A stretch of DNA of 64,000 nt from Setomelanomma holmii (lineage: Eukaryota > Ascomycota > Dothideomycetes > Pleosporales > Phaeosphaeriaceae). A program made the translations under genes and the position numbers. The notes below the pieces were generated by a model that saw only the letters and a program-made list of their open reading frames with translations, searched no databases and was not told where the DNA came from. Within the stretch, counting starts at the first letter, position 1. Each line of letters starts with the position of its first letter. The DNA lies in NCBI GenBank assembly GCA_010015745.1, contig ML978154.1, positions 1,016,668 to 1,080,667 on the forward strand, read 5' to 3'. Shown here piece by piece: positions 44,977 to 54,812 of the stretch.

Positions 44977-45877
44977 GATAGAACAATAGAGATGACTTGA
45001 CGGGGAGATACATATTAGAGATCTTAGTATGGGGAAGAAAGCCCATTTATAATTATCATAGAAGATAGGCGAAGTCGAGATCGTGAGCGTGTGCTGTGTC
45101 CATGCTTGCACATTGCTCTGCGGCGCAGTGCCATATCTGCAAAGTATTGATATCCATATGCACCTGGACCATGCAGTGGGATGAACCCGCCCAGCTCATA
45201 TTTGCATAGATACGAGCTTTTCAAGCGCTCAGTCTCGTGAGATGAATTTGTTTCCCATTGGAACCATAGTGTGCGGTGCGGTCTCCAGGATCAGACCAAA
45301 TTGTACCCTATGTGGCTGCTCGTGGGACGGTCATTGCCGCCAAACTGCTTTACGAGATTACTGGTACCTGCGTGAGGGAGCATAACCTCCTGTTATCAGG
45401 CTGCGGTCGAGTATGGAGGTCATCGTGTGTCTTTCGGTCTCAATAAGAGCAGAAGAAGGCCAAATTCTGCGAGAAAACCAGAGCAAGTCCTATGTCACAA
45501 TCCGAACATTCGCCAAAGGTTCATGCACTGACCAGAATGAGGCTAGTTATCGGGATATTTCCGGCAGATGGTCAACAGAATAATTGTCGCGCGGTTGTAG
45601 AAATCAGACGAAAGTAGGCGCCGTTGGAACTGGATTTAGCCTGGCGCACGTGCCACGATTTAGCGCCACTTCCCAAGTCAAGGGGATCATAGCTGGAAGC
45701 CGCACTGTCGGACTTGGGCTATGCTGCGTAGCCGGGAGCTTCATGAAACACATATGCTACCCGCGCCGTTTCCGTAATATCCTCAGGGTGGCTGCCGCAA
45801 TTCTCGCTTCCTTGGAGGATGACATGTAGCTTGTATATTGCCACCAGGGCAGCCTAACCTACAGGCACTTCTCCATC
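44977..45877. other. Intergenic between pseudogene and ankyrin gene 1
   Basis: This is a divergent spacer of 0.9 kb. I see no gene and no repeat beyond short AT-rich tracts. Confidence 0.4.
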
Positions 45878-46822
45878 ATGGCAACACAGGAAACCAGCAG
45901 ACCACCACACGAACACCTGGGATATGCACGGCTTCAAAATCCGACAGATGCATCCATCATACCTTTCTTTACCGCCTGTGAGACCAACGTGATCTCATCT
46001 GCGTTGCAACTTGCGTCTGGCCGTGAGCCTGGAGTGTTGACATTTGGACTGACCAGAGCCGTCAAAGCAGGTCACTTTGAGCTTGCCAACCAGCTGGTCG
46101 TTATAGGTGCAGAATGGGATGCGTTCACAGTCAATTTCGCGGCCAAGTCAATTCCAGGAGTAAATTGGCTTGTCGAGTCGGGCTACAACGTCAATACTAG
46201 CTTGATTGGAGGTGGTGGACTACTTGGGTAAGTTCTACGACAATTCATCGTCTCTCACAATGGCTCACTTCATACTAGCATAGTCATCAGACGCAATGAC
46301 GAGGCCTCCATCCGCTACCTCTTGGAACATGGAGCGAGACCTGAGCTTGGCCCGCCCCTCGTAGCAGGCTCTCTCCAGTCGATTCGCCCAGAAACCAATT
46401 CGTACTGGACCCTTAACCAAGCAGCGGCGTTTTGCACGCCACAGGTGTTCGCATTGTTACTTGAGCATGGAGCCGATGTGAATGCAGCAATACCACTACA
46501 CTACGCCGCTGGTACAGGTCTACCGCCATCCCCAGATAATTTGCCGATCAGCAGCCGCATCCCAATGCTGGAGTATCTCGTGGGGCTGGGGATCGACGTG
46601 AACGCTATGGACGATGCGATAAGAACCGAAGGCTATGGATGCGCTTACGACGGGACACCGCTCTCCTATGCTGTCAAGTGGGGAGGTGTCGAGGAAACAA
46701 GATGGCTACTGCAACATGGTGCAGACCCTGACAAGAAGTCGATATATGGAGTTTCAGCGAAAGACCAAGCCATGAGACTGCCAAGTGATCACCTAGTCGC
46801 GGTTCTTCTTCGAGAGACTTGA
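45878..46822 (+). CDS. Ankyrin-repeat protein, intact copy 1, two exons
   Basis: The model is join(45878-46227, 46279-46822), 297 aa. Ankyrin repeats start after a roughly 25-residue leader: PFFTACETNVISSALQLASG, GLTRAVKAGHFELANQLVVI, NEASIRYLLEHGA-type, ALLLEHGADVNAAIPLHYAA, MLEYLVGLGIDVNAMDD and TPLSYAVKWGGVEETRWLLQ, ending with HGADPDKKSIYG. The 51-nt intron (GTAAGT, acceptor ATACTAG) falls between LLG and IVIRRND. The same position and phase are found in the two broken copies, which confirms it. No other domain is present. Fungal stand-alone ankyrin proteins of this size are usually recently duplicated and of unknown partner; the product is probably cytosolic. Confidence 0.88.
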
Positions 46823-47154
46823 GCAGTAAATCATCGGTTCACGATACCCGAAGGATACGTTTATCATTACTATACACTGGCATATAACCTTATATATCGA
46901 GACAAAAACAAGGAATGCGAAGAGGACATTGTGCATACTTCAACAGGATTGTATTGCGCAACCCTTGCCAAATGTACACTGGTTGATGCAGTACCTAATC
47001 CGTGCCATACTGATGCATAAGCGTTGCCTACATGCGCCCTTTTACGCTCTGCAGCCTCACTGTTGTCACTCACTCTTCAGTCCTCCACATAAAGACTGCG
47101 CTCAATGACCATCCAGACCATCCAGATCCATCCTTGGTTGTCTGTTCGCAGGCC

Positions 47155-48112
47155 ATGCCACCTAAAATTCTCGACTCGCCATACAGCCTTGGAGTCGCCG
47201 AGATCCCTGACGATTGAGACCCATGCCTTCCGACTTTCCTAGACGCATGTGATGCGAACAACGTCGTCCTTGCCTTGCAACTAGCAGCCAAGCTCGATAC
47301 AGGCTTCCTAACACATGGCCTCAACCGCGCTGTAAGAGCAAATTATCCCCCTCTTTCAAGCCAGCTCCTCGGTCAGGTGCAAAATGCGACGCCTTCACAG
47401 TATACGATGCAGCTAGATTATTTGAGGGTGTGCAATGGCTCATCAATCACGGGTATGATGTCAATACTGGTTTGCCCGGTGGAGGAACTCTGCTAGGGTT
47501 TGTCTCCATACACCATACTTCAATTCCATGACTTCAGAACATTCATGCCACTCACACAAACACAGAGTCCTGATCTCCCTCAACGACGAACAAAGCATCA
47601 AATACGTTCTGCAACTAGGCGCAAATCTTCGCCTCAATCCCCCTCTCCGACCCTCAGGAGGTTGTTTATCCTCTCACACTCCGGTCTCAAACTCCCACCG
47701 CACGCTCAATAATGCGGCTGCATACTGCAGCCTATCAATTTTCGCACTCCTACTCGATCGCGGCGCACGCCTAGACAAAGCGATTCCACTGCACCATGCC
47801 GCAGGTCATTCCGCTCGCAACGCACATGCTGCTGCAGCTCGAAGCCCAATGATGGCCTACCTAGTCGGACTGGGCTGCGACGTCAACACCTTAGACGAGG
47901 AAGTGCAGACGCACTAAGGTTTCTATGGCACGCCATTGGGAGCTGCAGTACGATGGGGTAATATCGATGAGCCTGCGTGGTTGTTAGAGCATGGGCCGGA
48001 TGCGGATAAGAGGAGTGTTAATGGCGTGAGTGCAAGGGATTTGGTGGAGAGAAATGGGGGCAGGGAGTTGGTGGAGATGTTTGCGAGGTATCGATGGGTG
48101 GAGGGGAGGTAA
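47155..48112 (+). pseudogene. Ankyrin-repeat gene, broken copy 2
   Basis: This is a tandem relative of the intact gene at 45878, in the same orientation. It starts MPPKILDSPYSLGV. It is broken by an in-frame TGA (47215-47217), a frameshift around 47375-47380 (after SSQLLGQ, before GAKCDAFTVYDAA), and an in-frame TAA (47915-47917) after VQTH. Beyond each break the homology resumes: FLDACDANNVVLALQLAA, LINHGYDVNTGLPGGG, then after the conserved intron position LISLNDEQSIKYVLQLGA and ALLLDRGARLDKAIPLHHAA, and finally YGTPLGAAVRWGNIDEPAWL. The two stops and one shift make function unlikely. Confidence 0.85.
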
Positions 48113-48440
48113 GATGGTATGAGGGTCGGGCTTTAGGATGACATTGTGATGTAGATGGGAGGACGACGGGAGAATGATGTGATGATTACAAAGGTGCTCC
48201 TCATCTCCGCCGTTCCTTCGTTACTGGTTCACGTCAAACAAGACACTCGCCTAGACGCGGAACCGACTCTCTACGCTGCTCATAGTTGATGTTCTTCCCT
48301 TATTATTAGTCAGTGATCGCCTGAAGATATCGCCTTGTACAGCACGGCCATGGCAGACTGCAGGCGAGTACGCAGGGAATTCGATTTGTTGACGATTGAG
48401 CGTCTCTTGATATCTACAGGGCAGTGTCATTGGTTTTGCC

Positions 48441-48476
48441 ATCGATTGGAAGGTTGCCGAGAAGCGCTTCGACTGA
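48441..48476 (+). pseudogene. Relic of the SOD2 last exon
   Basis: These 36 bp match the end of SOD2 (42421-42456) at 31 positions, including the stop codon. The translation is IDWKVAEKRFD-stop against INWKAAEKRFK-stop. The next roughly 60 bp of 3' flank also look related (a GACTGTGACA/GATTGTGACA block). No other SOD2 exon is nearby. It marks the edge of a segmental duplication that brought part of the SOD2 locus here. Confidence 0.75.
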
Positions 48477-48782
48477 GCCCATCGCTGGATTAAGCACCGG
48501 CGAGCGAAAGGTCAGATTGTGACATAACAGCTATGATCTTAGCATGATTGTAATCTCAAACTACCTTCCAACATACGCATGCTCTCTTTCAGCTGTGTTA
48601 CTGTCCTCATCATTTTCAGATGAACCAATTTGCGGCAGAGTTGCTCACCCTTACGAAGTCGACATGGATGCTCATTCCAACCACAGCATCACTACTTTCT
48701 GTCGGTAAGCTCCGTTGGATTTGTTTCTCTTCAGATCTACAACAGGCATGCGATAAGAATCGATGGTAACGCTGGGAGGTGT

Positions 48783-49731
48783 TCATACATTCGGGGAAAG
48801 AGCCGCAAGCTCGTGATCCGGACCAAGTCTTTTCACCGCAGACCTTGGCGTAGTGCCGAAGAATGTTGGCTTGTCTGGATCAGCTCCATGGTCTAACAGC
48901 CACTTCACTTCCTCTATGTGTCTGCGTCTAACAGCATAGTGGAGTGGCGTACCCCAATGACTGCTTGATGTGGTCTGTACTACATCGTCATCAAGGGCGT
49001 TGATATCTAACCGCAATTCCACTAGGTACTCCAGCATTGGGATGCGGCTTGCACTTGGAAAGTTGTCCGGCTTGGTGCATTTGTAGGACCCAGCTGCATG
49101 ATGGAGCGGTGTCGCATTCTGTAACTCCGGACCGTGGGAAAGCAAAAGCGCGAATATCTCTGGTGTGTAATAGGCAGCTGCATGGTTCAGGATTCTGTGT
49201 GAGTTTGCCTCTGGACGTAGGGACATTGGAGGGCCCTGGTTGTTCAAAGGAGGGCCGAGCCTGGGATCCGCGCCATGCTCTAGGAGATAGCGGATGCCGG
49301 CCTCATCGTTGCGACTGACGACTATGCTGCTGAGAGTCAGCAACAAGTGCACGAGCAAGAAACTATGGAGACGTGTCACCTAAAAAGCACAGTTCCCCCA
49401 GGCAAGCCAGTATCAACATCATACCCAGACTCAACGAGCCATTTGATTTTGTCGGAAAACCTCGACGCAAATTGGACCGTCAAAGCATCCCAGCCAGCAC
49501 CCATACCTCGTAACTGGCTAGCAGGAGCGAGATGCCCATATTGATAGCTCGGTTGAGGCCAAACGTCCAGGCGCCGGACTCAAGACCAGGTGCACGTTGC
49601 ATCGCACCCGCAATGTCATTCTCTTCACAGGCGTCCAGGAAAGGCGACAAAATCTGGTCAGGTGTGTTTAAAATTTCAGCACACCCAAGAATTTGCTTCT
49701 CTTCTTCGGCAGACTGTTGCGGTTGCGCCAT
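48783..49731 (-). pseudogene. Ankyrin-repeat gene, copy 3 with one frameshift
   Basis: The parts are complement(48783-49329, 49380-49731). Start MAQPQQSAEEEKQILG, then FLDACEENDIAGAMQRAPG and TFGLNRAIN. Here one base seems missing from a C run at about 49534-49536 (G run on the coding strand), after which homology continues in another frame as GHLAPASQLRGMGAGWDAL and KWLVESGYDVDTGLPGG. The intron (donor GTGACA, acceptor CTCTCAG) is at the family position, and exon 2 (SIVVSRNDEAGIRYLLEHGA to YAVRRRHIEEVKWLLDHGAD) is open. A single-base loss may be a true mutation or an assembly error. Only 28 bp of original leader remain upstream, because an LTR element is inserted there. Confidence 0.8.
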
Positions 49732-49759
49732 GATCTTTGGACTTAGGATGTAGGTGATT

Positions 49760-49764
49760 AGTAT
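49760..49764. repeat. Target-site duplication, left copy (AGTAT)
   Basis: AGTAT directly precedes the left LTR and is repeated at 50229-50233 after the right LTR. A 5-bp duplication is what retroviral-type integrases produce. Confidence 0.85.
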
Positions 49765-50228
49765 TGTGACGGTATAAATACCTTGTATACGGAACGGTAC
49801 GCAAGGTCGGCCTTTTTGTACCGTTACAGTTATGAGCCCGGAATCGCTTAGGCGTGCGTCAGCAGCTACAAACAGAACTGGTAGTTGGGTGGGTAACCAC
49901 AAACGAGCAGACTACCAACAAGAACAACATCCCTACAAAAACCAGCGTTCGAATCACTAGAGGAGCAGTATCCAATCTCGAGACCCTGTGGAGGGTGACA
50001 ACCTACGACCCTGTGGAGGGTGACAACCTACGACCCTGAGGAGGGTGACAACCTACATCCCTGAGGAGGGTGAAAACCTAGTCTATCGAGCCCTGGAGAG
50101 GGTGAAAACTCAGTTTAGTGTCAGCTCTGCACTACGTCTACGACTTCGTTCGAGCTGGGGGGTGTGTGATGGTATAAATACCTTGTATACGGAACGGTAC
50201 GCAAGGTCGGCCTTTTTGTACCGTTACA
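49765..50228. mobile_element. Miniature LTR retrotransposon (TRIM/SMART-like), 464 bp
   Basis: The two LTRs are 49765-49828 and 50165-50228, 64 bp each, beginning TG and ending CA, with one difference (C/T at position 6). Each has a TATAAATA box. The 5-bp target duplication AGTAT flanks the element on both sides. Immediately after the left LTR is GTTATGAGCCC, the complement of the anticodon-loop segment of initiator tRNA-Met. This is the half-tRNA primer site typical of Copia/Ty5-type elements. Immediately before the right LTR is a purine-rich GAGCTGGGGGGTG tract. The 336-bp interior has no coding capacity and holds a 25-bp tandem array. It must be mobilised by enzymes from elsewhere. Near-identical LTRs imply recent insertion, 28 bp upstream of the ATG of ankyrin copy 3. 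Confidence 0.9.
49982..50113. repeat. 25-bp tandem array inside the LTR element
   Basis: Four adjacent 25-bp units (49982-50006, 50007-50031, 50032-50056, 50057-50081; consensus begins GACCCTGWGGAGGGTGACAA) are followed, after 7 bp, by a diverged fifth unit (50089-50113). Each contains CCCT...AGGG, which could form a small hairpin. Units 1 and 2 are identical. Confidence 0.9.
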
Positions 50229-50233
50229 AGTAT
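50229..50233. repeat. Target-site duplication, right copy (AGTAT)
   Basis: This is the same pentanucleotide as at 49760-49764, directly after the right LTR. Confidence 0.85.
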
Positions 50234-51080
50234 GAATCGTAGACGGCACTCGATCGCGAGCTGTCCATCGACATGGACCTTTCAGAGCCGTGTAACTTGT
50301 TGAGAATCAGACTCGTCTCGAATTGTCTCGGTCGCAGCGCCGTTTGTGCCCCAACCATGATCATCTTGCATCATTCAGTTGCTAGGTGTGCAGGATGGCA
50401 AAGGGCACCGTGCCACGCTAACTTGGTGGACCGTGCACAAGGTTCCATATCTTGTGGCGAAGAACATGTGACTCCTTGATCACCTCTGCAGAACACTGAA
50501 TCTCATTGCCTCACCATGCTCTCCATTATCCGCACTAAACACGAGTGAGGAGGTTAACACCGTGTCTTCGAGATTATTCTTGTTTGACATTCTGGTGCAA
50601 GGAAACGTCATTTCATCATGCGAGCGAGAAGATGGTCCGACAACGTGGTCGCGACCCTCCAGCAATCACTAACAATTTTTCGAATCTTGTCTACTAGTTA
50701 AGCGAAGGTTTGTATGGTTTCAGTGCGGCGGCGGCAAAGACTACACTGTAAGCACCAAACCCAAGACTGAGCAGGACTGAAGACGACGCCATGAAACAAA
50801 ACCCTGGAGCAATTGCAGCAGTCATATCGAGAGATCGATTGATGAGAGCCAAGATGGCACCAGAAGGATCAGGGCTCGTTACCTTCGCCGCAACACAGCT
50901 GCGCCGCCAGATGACCTGTACTTAGGGAAGACGCCGCAGCGGCGTGTAGTGTTGGACGAAGGCACTTACTTGGTGCCTTGTCAGTACTGTGCGGTGGTAA
51001 GTATAAGTCGAATGCAAGATGCCCAGTTCAATTACATGCGAGCACTTCCTTCCCATTACTTCCTCACCAGTCAAACAACC
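50234..51080. other. Intergenic, upstream of the large secreted protein
   Basis: About 850 bp without a supportable gene. It should contain the promoter of the gene starting at 51081, and perhaps the displaced promoter of ankyrin copy 3 beyond the inserted element. Confidence 0.4.
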
Positions 51081-54000
51081 ATGCAGGCATCTAGCAGATT
51101 GCATATGGTCACTTTTATCCTTTTGTACTCTCTCAGAGTGAGGGCACAGTCAACCACTGGTATCAACGGTGGTGGCTCGATCTCCCCAGTCATACCACCT
51201 TTCCCTATTCCATCAAACAGCACCAGCGTCCTATCTATTACGGACCCATCTAGCACTTCCCAAGCCAGTAGAGGAAGAGTCGAGTCTGGCTATACGGGGT
51301 CAACCAGTGTATCAGTCTTGGACCCCTATGCCTCTTCAACAAACGCCAGCACGCAGATCGTGTCATCAACTTCACTGAACTTGCCTGTTGTTACGACTTC
51401 CGTGTCATCTAGAGGGATCGTCCTTCTATTCGGACCATTGTCGACCTCGTTCCCTGACGCCCGAACTGCCACTGGCTCAGCAGTAATCAATGACACGGGA
51501 TCTATCAGTTCGTCCCAATTCACGAAAGACTCAACTTCATCTGATTCCACGAGCATCGTCCCCATTCCGCCTAGCTCAAGATCGAGCATCTCTTTTTGTT
51601 ACGCGCTGGCAGGGTTATCCCTACGCTCTCTCAGTCTACACATATATATAGCTTCCCTCATTCATAGCTATACAATCAACTCAGTCCTTCATCTTCTTCT
51701 ATATCACACACGTGAGACTTTTACTTCATCTGCCTTACCGGTGCTTCCACCTGCGATAACTCCTGCTCCAAATTCTTTGGCCACCCTTTTTCTTACGGGA
51801 ACTGAAGCCCAGTCCAGCGCTTCAGATTTGTCTATCGTTGCCGCAGGCGTCTTCCCGCTTATACAGAACTGGATCCATAATCCCGGCACACCCGAGGTCA
51901 CGCTTTTGACCAACGGGCTTAACAATGTTCTTCCAAAAGCCAGTGCGTACTTAGCTAAGCTTCCAAAGCCTACTGACGGAGTGGAGTCGTGTGCCTCCAG
52001 AAAGCACCGTCAACGTGGATTACCGCCTTCGAAGTCCCCAACACAGCTTGAGAAGCGCAGTTTCCTCCACGGCATGTTCAAGACGATGTTCTCACTCGTC
52101 ACGTGTATCGTTGATACTACCAATCATGTCAGAGACTTGGCTGTAGAAGGTACATCGGCTGCAGTGGAAATCGTGAAGAGCTTGCAAGATGATCTTAAGC
52201 CCATGTTAGACGCCCTCAACGAAGCGGATGAAAGTACCGATTCGGAAGAGTCTCTCTCTATCTCAACTAACTTGACACCTACGGAGTCCAAGCCTCCTTC
52301 ATCATCTTCGTGTACCCCCAAGATGGTTAGTAATTGCAACATTGCGTGCACGGCAACTGCAACTACGACCAAAGGACTTCCCAACAAGCGGGCAGAAGCA
52401 GGTGCTTGTACGACTTCCTGTGGCAATAACATCATTAAATGTGACGTCACAGGAGTGACGTCTGTGTCGACAGCGACCTTCACAGTCACTGCACGTCAGA
52501 AGTGCGCTTGGGGTTGTTCTGATTGCAACCCGAAGCCGCAGGAGCCAACACCTATAGCGCCGGATCTTAGCGGTTACTTGACGGCTCCGAACGGGGTCCT
52601 TTATCTACCTGCGCCAACGGCCACAGCGATTCTTGATATCGCTACGAGCACGCCATCTAAGAAGGTCATACCGAAAGGGTTCGTTGCTGGAAGCTCTGCC
52701 TTGGAGAGGAAAGGCCTTTCAACCCCTCACGAAGAGAAGTATAAAGGTATGTTCGCCCAATTTCTGAAGTCAAACATCAAGTTAGTATTCACATTGTGGT
52801 CAATGTACCTTGCGTAACTAACCAGACACCATACTAGGCGACATATACACCTGGCTCTATACTCAAATTGCAGCACGCCCATCCCATAGACTCGAGCATG
52901 GACAGTGGCCTTATGTCAAGACAACAGGCTTCTCGTATCCGCTCGGGGATCTACCCGACACTTGGAACTTGATTCAGCTGTATGGCTGCACATCGGTAAT
53001 CGTCATCTCGCCCCGGCGACTATTTATGACTCACATTTGGGAAAAGCCGTCCATGCAACCAGGGAATCTTGACACGCAGGTATTGAATAGCCTTCAATAC
53101 GGCGATGAGGGTGTTCCTCAAGGTCTGACAGCATTTACTGGGCCAGGTGGCGACTTTGTAAACACTCCGCTCAACAAAGTTCGCGCCTTCATCATAACGC
53201 AGTACATGCATGAACCGCCAGTGCCAGGCCGAGGGGACTTGGAATATGAACTCGAGGTCGAGAGAATCAAAGCGATGTTACTGACTATAATTGGGCGCGA
53301 TGACACGCTTACGATTCCATATCTTGCCGACAGAAAGGACGAAGAGTTCCGTTACGCGACTGGGAAGGTCCTTGTCCAGTATGACCCTGACGCTGAGAGG
53401 TCAGCCGATGGTTGCAACATCCCAATTGCGAGTGTAGAGATGTGGTTCGAGGATAATCCTCTGTACCGTTACAAAGACAGATGGCCTGCGTTCCCAGACC
53501 AGTTTCCAGCTACCTTGACTAGGCGAGGCACGTCTAACTCAAAAATACCTTCTCTTCTAGGGACCAGCCGAAGGCTACCGCAAGTCCAAGCAAGAGAAGG
53601 AGAAACATCAGACGAGGGATATGACGACTTAGTGGAAGAGTTGCTAAAACGCCAGGAAGGCGGATCTTGTCCGCTACCAAGCAGGAGACCGTCTACAGCT
53701 CCATCAGCATCGCTATCGCCAACATCGCGATTTTTGATTACACTACAAACATCATTCTCACCCATATCAGCCGGAACGTCAAGCAACTCATCCAAGGCGT
53801 CTACTTCCATGACAGACATCATCTCAACAATGCGAGAGACACAACTAAGCACTGACGGGGGCTCCAGTCACAATAGTCCCTCCTCAAGCAATCTGAGCTC
53901 TTCAGGTCTGTCTCCTTCTTCCAGCCAAATCATCCCGCTGAGCTCATCTTCATCCCAAGCACATCGCCGGTCCTCAACCTGTCACTAACGCTGATCGCAT

Positions 54001-54464
54001 CGCCATCCACACCCACACCCACACCCACAACTCCCGGGCCACCTGCGCAACCAAAATTGACTAGGGCCGTATCCATTATACTCCAGCACGTGATCGCACC
54101 AATCATCAACTACAACGCCTGGCTGTTTTTCGAGACTCCCATCGGAAAGCAAGCAGACGGCTGCAGCAGGCCAGAATTGATTGACGAGCACACACAATGG
54201 GTCGACAACAATGCCAGAGAAAATCCGCCATGGCCCCATGGTGACTTCATGGTAGATTTGTTCGACGAGAAAGGCTGCAAATACCGCAGCGACGGCACTC
54301 ATACTGGCAGAATGCACTGTCCTAGCATGGGTAATGATAATGTTGTGGTAGTGTGTAAGGAGGATTCGGAGAAAGCCAGGAAAGATGCGGTTACGAAGTG
54401 CTGGTCGGCTGATAATCCAAAAGTGACGTCGTGGTATCATCGGGTTGCCTTTTGTGAGTGGTAG
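51081..54464 (+). CDS. Large secreted Ser/Thr-rich protein, three exons (last join uncertain)
   Basis: The model is join(51081-52746, 52838-53969, 54065-54464), about 1065 aa. A signal peptide (MQASSRLHMVTFILLYSLRVRAQ) is followed by a mucin-like Ser/Thr stretch and a helical region with GMFKTMFSLVTCIVDTTNHV. A Cys-rich part (CNIACTATA...CTTSCGNNIIKC...CAWGCSDCNPKP) comes next. After intron 1 lies a domain with DIYTWLYTQIAARPSHRLEH, YGCTSVIVISPRRLFMTHIW and MWFEDNPLYRYKD, then a second Ser-rich linker and a Cys-containing end (GCKYRSDGTHTGRMHCPSMG...VAFCEW). The paralogous wreck at 42682-44976 shows the same order. The second join changes frame: GT at 53970 and AG at 54063-54064 (95 nt, CACTAAC inside) fit, but the donor is weak and a frameshift is possible. 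The stretch 51596-51716 could also be an unrecognised intron. Function unknown. Confidence 0.7.
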
Positions 54465-54812
54465 ATGGCTAGGTCCTCGACGATATGATTGGCTGCTCCA
54501 TGCACTGCGCCTCTTAGACGTGAGCTTATGAGAAGAAAGAACAGACTGAGCGCATGATATGGGGCCACCATTAGTGTCCTGGACGATGATCTCGTGCGAA
54601 TAGCCGATCATTTGGAAGGGTCCGCAAGACGTGTTCAGGAGCTACTGGCGAAATCAATGTGCAAGATCAGTCACGACAAGTGTCGGAGCGTTTGAGAAAT
54701 TTATTTAGATGGTTCATGAGCTGGCCTAGAAGCTACAATTTGGCACTTGTCCTGCTGGAACTTCTCATCAAATCGTAATGCACTACACAGCTGTCTTCGC
54801 CAAAATCCCAGA

